This document shows positions 54,360 to 63,015 of a stretch of DNA of 64,000 nucleotides, in pieces. This DNA comes from Streptococcus sp. VT 162 (GTDB lineage Bacteria; Bacillota; Bacilli; Lactobacillales; Streptococcaceae). A model generated the notes under the pieces. The model made no database searches, was not told the origin of the DNA, and was given only the letters and a program-made list of their open reading frames with translations. The stretch is from the NCBI GenBank assembly GCA_000688775.2, contig CP007628.2, forward strand, positions 1,054,001 to 1,118,000, given 5' to 3'. Each line of letters opens with the position of its first letter. The stretch's first letter is position 1. The position numbers and the translations under genes are program-made.

Positions 54360-55583
54360 TTACAGACTTTCATCGGTTTGATTCTCGTATTCTCTGATAA
54401 GCTTGGCACGTTTTTCACTGGCATCAATGTTCAGTACAAGCGCGATGGCTACGGATAATACCAGTAGACTGTTCCCACCTTGTGAAAGGAAGGGGAAGGT
54501 TACCCCTGTAGAAGGAATCAACCCTGAAATCCCACCGATATTGACAAAGACCTGAACAAGGATCATCCCTCCGACACCAATAGCAACCATGGAGTTAAAA
54601 GGATCCTTTGCTCGAATACCAACCAAGATGATTCGCAAAATCAAGAAGAAGAGTAGAGCCAAAATCATACTGGCTCCAACGAATCCAAACTCCTCTATAA
54701 CGATTGAAAAGACGAAATCCGTATGGGCTTCTGGCAGATAACCACGCTTCTCGATAGAATTTCCCAGTCCCAGTCCGAACCAGCCTCCATTTACCATGGC
54801 ATAGTAGGAATTTGCGAGCTGGTGTCCTGCCCCCGCCAAATCATTAAAGGGATTAAAGAAGGCACTAAAACGTTTAGCAACGTAACCAAATACAGGAATT
54901 TGAGAGAACTTTTCAACCCCAACAAAGCGAATGACAGACAAGACTAACATTGAGCTCCCTGCCAAGAGAGCCAGAATGGTCGAGAACCAACGATAGGCGA
55001 TTCCACTAACCGTATACATGATGAGCGCCACCAAGACCAAGATGGTCGCATTTCCCAAGTCTGGGAAAATTCCCAGGCTACCAATCAGAACCAGCAGAAC
55101 AAAACGCCAGTCATTAAAAGCTCGAGGTAGCCACTGATTCTGTGTCAAAACCTGGAAGTCATAAACCGCAATCTCATCTTGTTGTTTTGAAAATCGATGT
55201 GCCAGGTACCAGATGATGATAATCTTAAGGTATTCCGCAGGCTGAATCGTTACAGGTCCTACAGAGATCCATCCGTATGCTCCATTGACAGGTGTTCCGA
55301 CCAGTCGCGCCAGAGCTAAAAGAACCATCTCCACAATCATTACGATAAAAATAAGACGTCCATTTCTTAGGAAACCTAATTTTAATTTATAGATTAAGGC
55401 AATCAGAATCAAACTAGCTATCCAGAAGATCCCCTGGTTACGCACCAATTGAAAGGCACTTTTTCCTTCTTCGATCAAGGTTGCACTCGTTGTTGAGTAC
55501 ACTACAATCAGCCCCAAAATCGATAAAAGGAAGTAAGGAATCAAAATGGAATAGTTTAGTAGGTGCCTTTTACTAATTTTCAT
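54360..55583 (-). CDS. ftsW: Peptidoglycan glycosyltransferase FtsW
   Basis: A 407-residue SEDS protein with ten membrane helices that polymerises glycan at the septum together with a class B PBP. The family segments are [21 protein letters not shown] (the loop with the key Trp/Pro residues), [19 protein letters not shown] and [19 protein letters not shown]. The role at division rather than elongation is by family and position next to ppc, as in pneumococcus. Confidence 0.94.
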   Translation of the reverse strand: MKISKRHLLNYSILIPYFLLSILGLIVVYSTTSATLIEEGKSAFQLVRNQGIFWIASLILIALIYKLKLGFLRNGRLIFIVMIVEMVLLALARLVGTPVNGAYGWISVGPVTIQPAEYLKIIIIWYLAHRFSKQQDEIAVYDFQVLTQNQWLPRAFNDWRFVLLVLIGSLGIFPDLGNATILVLVALIMYTVSGIAYRWFSTILALLAGSSMLVLSVIRFVGVEKFSQIPVFGYVAKRFSAFFNPFNDLAGAGHQLANSYYAMVNGGWFGLGLGNSIEKRGYLPEAHTDFVFSIVIEEFGFVGASMILALLFFLILRIILVGIRAKDPFNSMVAIGVGGMILVQVFVNIGGISGLIPSTGVTFPFLSQGGNSLLVLSVAIALVLNIDASEKRAKLIREYENQTDESL

Positions 55584-55732
55584 ATTTCACCACTCTAATA
55601 GGAACAGACGCTTCTGTTCCCAATTCCGTTTTATTTTCTAGTTTTGATTGCTATTATACCACTTTTTCAGAAAGAAAAAAACTCTTATCCTTTAATCCTT
55701 CGAATTTTACTCATTTTCTAGGATCAGGTATA

Positions 55733-55764
55733 AAAAAACAAATCTCTTTTGAGATTTGTTTTTT
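55733..55764. terminator. Terminator of prsA
   Basis: A 14-base stem (55733-55746 with 55751-55764), 4-base loop, and T/A runs on both sides. Confidence 0.9.
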
Positions 55765-55770
55765 GCTTTC

Positions 55771-56712
55771 TTAGTTAGATGAAGAGCTGCTGCTTGAACT
55801 TGAGTCACCACCACCGATGTATTGGGTGAAGATGTTTTGGAAGGCTTGGTCTTTAACCTTGATGTTTGCTGCTTGCAATTCTTTACCAATTACTCCTTGA
55901 ACAAAGGCTGAATCATTTTGTTTCTGAGTCAAGATGATGGTCTTCAATTTTTCTTTGTAATCCTCTATATTAGAAGATTTTTCTGTTTTCTTCGTTACTT
56001 TGATGATGTAGAACTGACTGCTGTAGGCTTGTGTTCCAGTAGCTGTAATCACATCAGAAACCCCGTTCACATCCAAGGCAAAGGCTGCTTTCTTGACTTG
56101 TTCTGGAAGTTCTGTAGAAGCAGAGTCAAAAGTGATTTCTCCACCATTTTCTTTTGTTTTGTCGTCGTTAGAGTTGTCTTTTGCCAACTGAGCAAAATCT
56201 GCACCTTCTGCTTTAGCTTTCTCAAGTACTTCTTTTGCCTTGTCTTCATTATCCAAACGGATGATTTGAGCTGTTACATCTGGTGTGTAAGACTCAAAAG
56301 CTTTTTGGTAAGCTTCGTCTGTCAACTCACTCTCAGCAGCCTTCTTAACTGCCAATTCAACCAATTTGCTAGTGCGGATTTGAGCTTTACGAGTCTCAGG
56401 TGTCATACCTGCACGTTGAAGCACGCTGTTGTAGCTATCGCCGTATTTCTTTTGTTCTTCAGCAACGGCATCATCCACATCTTTATCCGTTACCTCTGAT
56501 CCATATTGTTGTTCAAATACTTTTTGGATGGTCATATTGAGCAAGACTTGTTGTGCAGTTGGATTGTTCTTTACTTCTTCAAAGAATTGATGCTCTGTAA
56601 TCACATCGCCCTTCATGCTGATCAAATCTTTTCCTTCAGAACTGTTTGAACAAGCTGCAAGTGTTGCTACTGATAAAAGTGTGATGGCTCCTGCCATAAG
56701 TTTTTTCTTCAT
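55771..56712 (-). CDS. prsA: Foldase lipoprotein PrsA (PpmA)
   Basis: A 313-residue lipoprotein with lipobox LAAC (Cys21). The central parvulin-type PPIase domain (about 145-245) includes VTAQIIRLDNEDKAKEVLEK and ENGGEITFDSASTELPE. Flanking SurA-like chaperone helices surround it. The C terminus ends in a run of nine serines, a low-complexity tail. PrsA helps secreted proteins fold outside the membrane. It has its own terminator. Confidence 0.94.
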   Translation of the reverse strand: MKKKLMAGAITLLSVATLAACSNSSEGKDLISMKGDVITEHQFFEEVKNNPTAQQVLLNMTIQKVFEQQYGSEVTDKDVDDAVAEEQKKYGDSYNSVLQRAGMTPETRKAQIRTSKLVELAVKKAAESELTDEAYQKAFESYTPDVTAQIIRLDNEDKAKEVLEKAKAEGADFAQLAKDNSNDDKTKENGGEITFDSASTELPEQVKKAAFALDVNGVSDVITATGTQAYSSQFYIIKVTKKTEKSSNIEDYKEKLKTIILTQKQNDSAFVQGVIGKELQAANIKVKDQAFQNIFTQYIGGGDSSSSSSSSSN

Positions 56713-56779
56713 TTTTACTCCTTTTACGGTAAGTGTTACCTTATCTATTTTACTATAATTTCTTAAATTTTTCTGAAAA

Positions 56780-57493
56780 TCATTCGCTCTCAGGAAGCTC
56801 TACTTCTGCTAGATTCTTTCGTAGCATGAGAATACCATCTCCAAGTGGAACTAGAGTTGCTGTTAAACCTGGATTGTCCAAAGTTGCGTCGAAAAGTCTT
56901 TGCAAACCACGGTAAATGGTTCGTTGACCACGGCGGACTTCCATGATGTCCTTGGCAACATCTCCTCCTTGGAAAATATCATCCAAGACCACTACTCCAC
57001 CAACTTCCAAGTGCTTGAGGATTTCTGGTAGAAAGACGATGTACTTGGACTTGGCCGAATCCATAAAGACAAAATCATATGTTTCTGTCAAAGTAGATAA
57101 AACATCAACAGCATCACCTTCAAGTAAGGTGATTTGCTTACGACTGTCAAACTGGGCAAAGTTTTCCTTGGCAAAGCCTATCATCTCAAGATTACGGTCA
57201 ATGGTTGTAATCTTGGCATCTGGCGCATGTTCCGCCATCAAGAGGGCTGAAAAACCAATTGCCGTCCCAATCTCCAAAATGTTCTTGGGCTGTATGGTCT
57301 CCATGAGAAATCGAAAATACGCGACCGTTTCATGGGGAATGATGGGAATGTTCTCCTTGCGAGCAAAGGTCTCCAATTCTTTCAAAGAACCTGTCACCTG
57401 CTTTTGACGCTGGCGCATGAGTTCAACGATTTCTTCCTTGACGACGGGCCGACGCATATTGTGATTGGCATTTTTACTATAAGACTCTACCAT
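56780..57493 (-). CDS. SAM-dependent O-methyltransferase
   Basis: A 237-residue class I methyltransferase of the catechol O-methyltransferase-like type. The SAM loop is ILEIGTAIGFSALLMAEHA, the acidic strand is ITTIDR and VFMDSAKSKY marks the metal-site region, followed by GGVVVLDDIF. Similar TrmR proteins methylate 5-hydroxyuridine in tRNA, so this one could work with the TrhP-like U32 protein of this window. That link is only inferred. It is one base downstream of pepF. Confidence 0.88.
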   Translation of the reverse strand: MVESYSKNANHNMRRPVVKEEIVELMRQRQKQVTGSLKELETFARKENIPIIPHETVAYFRFLMETIQPKNILEIGTAIGFSALLMAEHAPDAKITTIDRNLEMIGFAKENFAQFDSRKQITLLEGDAVDVLSTLTETYDFVFMDSAKSKYIVFLPEILKHLEVGGVVVLDDIFQGGDVAKDIMEVRRGQRTIYRGLQRLFDATLDNPGLTATLVPLGDGILMLRKNLAEVELPESE

Positions 57494-57494
57494 C

Positions 57495-59297
57495 TTAAGC
57501 TAGTCCCAATTTTTCAACAAGGGCTTCAAACTCGTTCAAGCGACGTTCAAAGACTGCAAAGGCATCGTTGAGATAGTCTTCCTTCTCCATATCCACTCCC
57601 GCTTTTCTCATGACATTGAGTGGATAGTCTGACTTACCTGCCTTGAGGTAGTCGATATAGCGGTCACGATCTTCTTGACTACCATGGACAATCTTTTCAG
57701 CTAAGGCTGAAGCAGCTGCAAAACCAGTTGAATACTGATAAACATAGTAGTTATAGTAGAAGTGAGGAATGCGTGCCCACTCGTATTGGATCTGAGGATT
57801 GTCTTCCTTGCTGAGTCCATAGTACTCTTGGTTCAAGTCAGCGTAGAGTTTATTGAGGAAATCACTTGTCAAGACTTCTCCATTTTGGTCTGCTTGGTGG
57901 ATAGCATGTTCAAACTCAGCGAATTGAGTTTGACGGAAAACTGTTCCACGGAAACCATCTAGGAAGTTATTGAGAATTGCAAAACGAGTCGCATTGTCTT
58001 CTACTTCTTCCAACAATTTCTCTGTCAAGATATTTTCGTTAGTCGTTGAGGCAATCTCTGCTAAGAAGATAGAATAATCCCCGTAAACATAAGGCTGAGT
58101 TTCACGAGTATAGCTTGAGTGCATACTGTGACCTGTTTCATGGACAAGGGTAAAGAGATTGTCTAGATTGTCCTGCCAGTTGAGAAGCATAAAGGCATTG
58201 GTATCGTAAGAACCACCAGAGTAGGCACCAGAACGCTTGCCTTGATTTTCATAGACATCAATCCAACGCTCACTGAAGGCACGTTTGACACGGCTCAAGT
58301 AGTCGTCACCCAAGACCGCCAAGGCTTCTTCTGCCTTTTTCAAGGCTTCTTCGTAGGTAAAGCTATAATCTACTGAAGATAGCGGTGTGTAGACATCGTA
58401 CATCTTGAGGTCGGAAATACCCAAGATTTTAGAACGAAGTTCTAGGTAACGATGCAAGAGTGGCAAATGCTTGCGAACTGCTGCTACTAGATTGTCATAG
58501 ACACTTTCTGGAACAAAGTTTGCTGCGAGGGCTGCATGGCGAGCACTCTTATAGTTGCGAACTTTTGCTCGGTAGTTTTGCACCTTAACATTTGTCTGCA
58601 AAGTCTTAGCATAAGTGTGTTGGAATTGCTCATATGTCGCATAAAGGGCTTCATAGGCACCACGACGCACTTCACGGTTTTTAGACTCCATCAAACGGAT
58701 GTAAGTACCGTGTGAGAGTTGCACTTCCTTGCCTTCGTCATCAAGCACGTATGGGAAGCTAATATCCGCATTGTCCAAAATAGCGAAGGTTTCACTAGCA
58801 GAACCAAAGATTTCTCCTGCTCCAGCAAGCAATTCTTCCTCACGTTGTGAAAGAACATGGTCTTTCTTTTGCAAGAGCTTGTCAAAAAAGTGCTTGTAAA
58901 CTTGGAGTTTTGGTTGAGCTTCTAGGAAGGCCGCATACTCCTCTTCGCTAATATCCATAAACTCAGGTTCATAGAATGAAAAGGCTTGTTCTAACTGACT
59001 GTATAGGGTCATTGCCTTAGCATAGTACTCTTGATACTTGGCTTCACGCGTGTCCTGGTCATTTTTCATATGCGCATAGACATAAAGTTTTTCAACTTGG
59101 CGTTCCAAGTCGAGTGAGAATTCTGTGATCTCAAGCAAACTGTCTGCGCTATCCAAGAGATGCCCCTCATACTGGGACGCTGTTTGTACTTTTTCAGTTA
59201 AATCTTTCAAGGCTTCTTCCCAAGCCTGGTCTGTTGGGTAGATTGTTGAAAGATCCCATGTATCTTTTTCATTTATTTCATGTCGTTGTAAAACCAT
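57495..59297 (-). CDS. pepF: Oligoendopeptidase F (M3B)
   Basis: A 600-residue zinc peptidase. The zinc site is [12 protein letters not shown] (HExxH) and the downstream Glu lies in [21 protein letters not shown] precedes the ATG. Cytoplasmic PepF cleaves mid-length peptides, and in streptococci it sits next to coiA, as here (18 bases). Confidence 0.95.
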   Translation of the reverse strand: MVLQRHEINEKDTWDLSTIYPTDQAWEEALKDLTEKVQTASQYEGHLLDSADSLLEITEFSLDLERQVEKLYVYAHMKNDQDTREAKYQEYYAKAMTLYSQLEQAFSFYEPEFMDISEEEYAAFLEAQPKLQVYKHFFDKLLQKKDHVLSQREEELLAGAGEIFGSASETFAILDNADISFPYVLDDEGKEVQLSHGTYIRLMESKNREVRRGAYEALYATYEQFQHTYAKTLQTNVKVQNYRAKVRNYKSARHAALAANFVPESVYDNLVAAVRKHLPLLHRYLELRSKILGISDLKMYDVYTPLSSVDYSFTYEEALKKAEEALAVLGDDYLSRVKRAFSERWIDVYENQGKRSGAYSGGSYDTNAFMLLNWQDNLDNLFTLVHETGHSMHSSYTRETQPYVYGDYSIFLAEIASTTNENILTEKLLEEVEDNATRFAILNNFLDGFRGTVFRQTQFAEFEHAIHQADQNGEVLTSDFLNKLYADLNQEYYGLSKEDNPQIQYEWARIPHFYYNYYVYQYSTGFAAASALAEKIVHGSQEDRDRYIDYLKAGKSDYPLNVMRKAGVDMEKEDYLNDAFAVFERRLNEFEALVEKLGLA

Positions 59298-59315
59298 AAG
59301 ATTCCTCCATCCTTT

Positions 59316-60272
59316 CTATTTTACCACATTTTTTGAGAAATATAAGTGATAAAAGGCTGGTGGATAGAGCTTTTGGAGATTATTTTTCTGATTTTTTTGA
59401 TAGTAAGCCTGAAAATTTCTATAATAGCTAGCCAAATCCGTTTCAATCTGCAAAAAATCACCTGATGCTATCGGTCTGACCTGGGGATACCAGTCGTCAA
59501 GTTGACGGTTTAATAGATTGTCTCCTTGATAATAAGCTTCCTCCTGTTTTTTCATCCAGTAGGGCGTTTGATAGTACAACTGCTGGCGAATGTAGTGACA
59601 GATAGTTGAATCTTGCACAACTGCAAAACGAGGCAGTTTTTGTTTCTGATAAGGAAATCGTAGAATTTCCAAGAGATTTCCTTGACCATAGGGAAATTCT
59701 TTGACCTGAAAATGAAGCTTGCCACGTAGGTCCTGATGCAGAAGATATTTGAGTCTCAAAATTTTCCTTTTGAGATCCAGTTCCCAAACAAAGAAACCCA
59801 TATTTTGACTAAAATAGAGAAATCCCCTTTGCAATTGTGTTAATCGCTCTTTTAACCAGAGTTTTTCTCCCAGTAGCCAGATAACCTGATAGCCCTGGCT
59901 GCGGTATCCTTGACTTCTATCGCCTAAAAGCTTTTGAGACAAGGGACTGCACTGAACTTCTAGTGCTAGTTTCCCATTGACGAGAACATCCGCAACCTGC
60001 TGAATCTCGGGCAGACTATATTCCAAGGCGACCTGATTGTCCTTCTTGGCCCAATGATAAAGGGCCTCTTTGTTGCCCATGTGTTCTGGACTTTCATTCT
60101 CGAAAATAGCGATGCAATCCCTTAACCTTTCATGGGCAAAGTGCGTTCGAATACTCTGTCCTTGGCGTAATCGTAGTCTGCCCCCACAGGCTGGACAAGT
60201 ATAAGCTTGCTTGGTCACATCTTTTTCAAGGGCATTCACCAAATTCCCCTTGGCATCTCTGGCTACAAACAT
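59316..60272 (-). CDS. coiA: Competence protein CoiA
   Basis: A 318-residue late competence protein needed for recombination of incoming DNA. A zinc-like Cys/His segment (about 20-52: CPACGGRLRLR, THFAHERLRDC) is followed by a PD-(D/E)xK-type core, ADVLVNGKLALEVQCSPLS, where the Asp and the ExQ positions are visible. AAAGGAGG precedes the ATG. A ComX box lies 22 bases upstream of the start codon, and a terminator separates it from the DUF1887 gene. Induced in competence by family. Confidence 0.94.
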   Translation of the reverse strand: MFVARDAKGNLVNALEKDVTKQAYTCPACGGRLRLRQGQSIRTHFAHERLRDCIAIFENESPEHMGNKEALYHWAKKDNQVALEYSLPEIQQVADVLVNGKLALEVQCSPLSQKLLGDRSQGYRSQGYQVIWLLGEKLWLKERLTQLQRGFLYFSQNMGFFVWELDLKRKILRLKYLLHQDLRGKLHFQVKEFPYGQGNLLEILRFPYQKQKLPRFAVVQDSTICHYIRQQLYYQTPYWMKKQEEAYYQGDNLLNRQLDDWYPQVRPIASGDFLQIETDLASYYRNFQAYYQKNQKNNLQKLYPPAFYHLYFSKNVVK

Positions 60273-60293
60273 GGGCTACCTCCTTTTCTCATT

Positions 60294-60301
60294 TATTCGA
60301 A
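60294..60301 (-). promoter_or_regulatory. ComX (cin) box of coiA
   Basis: TTCGAATA reads 60301 to 60294 on the minus strand, one base from the TACGAATA consensus. It is 22 bases from the coiA ATG. Confidence 0.75.
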
Positions 60302-60310
60302 AAAGAAGAA

Positions 60311-60335
60311 AAAAAGACTGGAATTCCAGCCTTTC
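60311..60335 (-). terminator. Terminator of the DUF1887 gene
   Basis: AAAG-CTGGAATTCCAG-CTTT around a 12-base palindrome (60319-60330), with T-run on the minus strand. It lies directly before the ComX box. Confidence 0.8.
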
Positions 60336-60348
60336 ATGATATTATTTC

Positions 60349-61497
60349 TCATCTTTTTTGTCTCTTAGAATATTTTTTTATCATGGGAATGAGATTGGAA
60401 ATCTGCTCACTTCTAATGACCAGCACGCCGTATTCCTGGCAGCGATTGGCATAAACAGGATTGATTTTCCCCGTACAGACAATTAGCTTGAGGCAACTCT
60501 CCCCAGCAAAATGATTAGCGTAAACTTCTAGTTCATTGATGGCTTCGACTGATAAATCTGTCATCTTGCAGGAGATAAAGGTAATCGAGCGTCCCTTTCT
60601 CAGAATGACATCAATCTCATTTTGAACATTGTCTGCCTCTGGAAAGATGCCATTCCAATCAATCTCACCACCTATCATGCACTCATCAAACAGCTGAGAC
60701 TCAAGTGCCAAGAGATAGAGATATACCTCTAAAATATGTCCCTTGTTGCGGCAAAAGACTTGAGCTTCTTGACTTGGAAAGCTGTATGCTACTCGTTTCT
60801 TGCCTTCGCTTTCCATACAAAGCATCCCCGCTTCCACAAGTAAAGGGATAAGGGATTCTGGGTAGTGATAATACTTGCCGTTGTTTTCCAGTATCTTTTC
60901 GGTCTCAGCATGCAGGTCATTGGTCTTAGCTAGAGAGAAAAATTGGGTCACCTGATACCAGTGGGCAGGGTTGGCAATGGCAGAGCTGGCTAGTTTTTTG
61001 ATGGCTGCAATTTGCTTAACTGAGTGGATAGGGCGTTTTGATTTGAGCATTTTTCCACCACGCAAGGCTATCAGCTGTTGGATGTTTAGGGTTGGAATGT
61101 CCAAATCTTCTTTTTCTAACTGACCGGCTACCCACTTGTATTGTTTTCCTCGCTCGACATCCATGGCAACGATGGGGAGGTGGCGATCCAAGCCGTATTG
61201 ATAGAGAGATAAAGCTAGTAGCGAATCCCCACCAAAAACATCGAGAAGGACTTGGTCATAGCATGCTAGGCAATAATCTAACTGATCCGCTAGTTGTTCT
61301 AAGGATAACTGACGAAAGGTCACTCGTTGGATATGAGGCACCTCTTCCATGATGAACTGACGGAGAGAGAGTTTTTCATTATTGCTTATTTTCGTCAAAG
61401 AAAGGAAGAGAATCTCGTCACAATCACTGATAAAGGCCTGGTAGACATTCTTTTCCAATACATGCCGATCATACAATTCCACCAAAAGACTCGTCAT
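60349..61497 (-). CDS. DUF1887 / Card1-like protein (CARF-like plus PD-(D/E)xK-like)
   Basis: A 382-residue protein resembling the DUF1887 family that includes Card1/Can2 nucleases. The N-terminal half (about 1-140) looks like a Rossmann-type CARF domain, with LLDVFGGDSLLALSLYQYG (85-103) at the position of the ligand-binding GGT loop, but Asp-Ser replaces Thr-Arg/Lys. A linker and a possible winged-helix stretch (about 200-250) lead to the nuclease-like domain: Glu257 in GHILEVYLY, Asp296 in NEIDVIL and Lys311 in FISCK, with Ser instead of the usual Glu two before the Lys. Card1 enzymes are cyclic-oligoadenylate activated parts of type III CRISPR, but no CRISPR genes are in this window. GGAGGTGG precedes the ATG. 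It is separated from coiA by a terminator, with an extended -10 TGCTATACT near 61576. Role unknown. Confidence 0.78.
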   Translation of the reverse strand: MTSLLVELYDRHVLEKNVYQAFISDCDEILFLSLTKISNNEKLSLRQFIMEEVPHIQRVTFRQLSLEQLADQLDYCLACYDQVLLDVFGGDSLLALSLYQYGLDRHLPIVAMDVERGKQYKWVAGQLEKEDLDIPTLNIQQLIALRGGKMLKSKRPIHSVKQIAAIKKLASSAIANPAHWYQVTQFFSLAKTNDLHAETEKILENNGKYYHYPESLIPLLVEAGMLCMESEGKKRVAYSFPSQEAQVFCRNKGHILEVYLYLLALESQLFDECMIGGEIDWNGIFPEADNVQNEIDVILRKGRSITFISCKMTDLSVEAINELEVYANHFAGESCLKLIVCTGKINPVYANRCQEYGVLVIRSEQISNLIPMIKKYSKRQKR

Positions 61498-61625
61498 TGG
61501 ACCACCTCCATCATCTACACTTTCTCAAGCCGAGAGAAAAATAATACAGCTCTACTGCTCACATTTCCTACTTCTAGTATAGCATAAAATCCTGCTTCCC
61601 CACTCTACCATCGCAAATAAAAATG

Positions 61626-61654
61626 AATAGAAACCTTGTAAAGTGGTTTCTATT
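61626..61654. terminator. Terminator of tehB
   Basis: AATAGAAACC (61626-61635) pairs with GGTTTCTATT (61645-61654), with T residues on the minus side. Confidence 0.75.
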
Positions 61655-61672
61655 CGCTTGTAAAGATTTGAT

Positions 61673-62533
61673 TTACTTGATTTTCTTGGCTAGCATAGTC
61701 GCAAAGCGTAGTTGAATGCGATTACCATTTTCATCACGACGGTGCAGATGTCCTGGGTTTTCATTGTACTTAATCAATTCCCAATCCTTGTAGTAGTCCG
61801 CCAACTCCCCTTCTTTAAAAGTGAATGGGAAGTTGATTGAGCAAGGATAATCCTCCGTGTCCATGGCACAGACGATGAGATTGTAGCCACCGACTGTGGT
61901 GTGCTCCTGCATATTTTGGATAATAGCTGGAATGCGGTCCGCTTGTAGGAACATCAGAACAACTGTCGATACGATGAAATCATAGTCTTGGCTAATGCTG
62001 GCTGAATTGATATCGTATAGTCCGACAGGCATGTCTAGATCCTCTTGCTCTACGATGCTTTGCAAGATTTCAAGGGACAATTCATTTTGATCAACAGCTG
62101 TCACATCAAAACCATTCTGTGCAAGAAAGAGAGAGTTACGGCCTTGACCACAACCCAAATCCAAGGCTCTTCCTGGTTTCACCGTCTGCATAGCTTCTAA
62201 GACTTCCGAATGGACTGGATTGGTCTGGTATTTCTTAGGGAAATAATCCTCAGGTTTACAATAAAATTCCAAGTACCATTCTACATCGTCTGTTGCAGCC
62301 TCTACTCGGTGCCAGGCTTGCGGTTGTGCCATAGGATTGTCAGCTCCTGCCTCAAAGCGGTGCTCAGCTAGAACCTCACCATCTTCAGTCAACTCAATAA
62401 ACTTGAGTGCCCCCTTCAAGACAGTAATTTTTCCCCAAGTGCCGACTTTAGTATTGTGCTTTTGCTGAACAGCTTCAGGCATGGTCTGTTTATTCCACAA
62501 GGGCATCCGTTTATAGGCAATTAATTTTTCCAT
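61673..62533 (-). CDS. tehB: TehB-type SAM methyltransferase with N-terminal DUF1971
   Basis: A 286-residue protein. The first part (about 1-85) is a cupin-like DUF1971 domain (RFEAGADNPMAQPQAWHRVE). The C-terminal part is the TehB methyltransferase with the SAM loop ALDLGCGQGRNSLFLAQNG. TehB modifies tellurite or related metalloids. In E. coli the two domains are also linked, but tehA is not adjacent here. It lies 14 bases downstream of smpB. Confidence 0.9.
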   Translation of the reverse strand: MEKLIAYKRMPLWNKQTMPEAVQQKHNTKVGTWGKITVLKGALKFIELTEDGEVLAEHRFEAGADNPMAQPQAWHRVEAATDDVEWYLEFYCKPEDYFPKKYQTNPVHSEVLEAMQTVKPGRALDLGCGQGRNSLFLAQNGFDVTAVDQNELSLEILQSIVEQEDLDMPVGLYDINSASISQDYDFIVSTVVLMFLQADRIPAIIQNMQEHTTVGGYNLIVCAMDTEDYPCSINFPFTFKEGELADYYKDWELIKYNENPGHLHRRDENGNRIQLRFATMLAKKIK

Positions 62534-62547
62534 TTTACTTCCTCTTC

Positions 62548-63015
62548 TTAACGCTGGTTGACAGCTTTCATCACACGCGCGATGTCGCGGTTTTGTTCAC
62601 GACGTTTGATAGACTCCCGTTTGTCATAGTCATGTTTCCCTTTAGCAAGTCCTAAAAGGAGTTTAGCATAACCATCTTTAATATAGACTTTGAGGGGAAC
62701 TAGGGTCATTCCTGTTCCTTTGGTTTCCTGTTCCAGTTTTTGAATTTGCTTCTTATGGAGCAGGAGTTTGCGACGGCGTTCAGGTTCCTGGTTCCAGATA
62801 TTCCCCTCTTCGTAAGGGGCGATATGAACATTGCTCAGCCAGACTTCCCCATTTTTTACTTGGGCAAAGCCGTCCTTGAGATTGATTCGAGCAGCTCGAA
62901 CGCTCTTGATTTCAGTTCCGGTCAGGACCATTCCTGCCTCTAGCGTATCTACGATTGTATAGTCGTGGTGCGCCTTTTTATTTTGTGCGACGACCTTTCC
63001 CTCGCCCTTTGCCAT
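62548..63015 (-). CDS. smpB: SsrA-binding protein SmpB
   Basis: A 155-residue RNA-binding protein for trans-translation with tmRNA. Conserved segments are [31 protein letters not shown] and KHDYDKRE at the basic C terminus. The tmRNA gene itself is not in this window. Its first 38 bases overlap the end of rnr in a different frame, so it is probably translated by coupling with rnr. Confidence 0.97.
   Translation of the reverse strand: MAKGEGKVVAQNKKAHHDYTIVDTLEAGMVLTGTEIKSVRAARINLKDGFAQVKNGEVWLSNVHIAPYEEGNIWNQEPERRRKLLLHKKQIQKLEQETKGTGMTLVPLKVYIKDGYAKLLLGLAKGKHDYDKRESIKRREQNRDIARVMKAVNQR

Noticed and set aside
55771..55820. The serine run at the PrsA C terminus as a sequencing error
   Set aside because: The frame stays open to a stop followed by a normal terminator, and such low-complexity tails occur in streptococcal PrsA.
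55918..56499. A 193-codon Cys/Phe-rich plus-strand frame inside prsA
   Set aside because: Its composition is that of the antisense of Lys/Glu-rich prsA, without regulatory signals.
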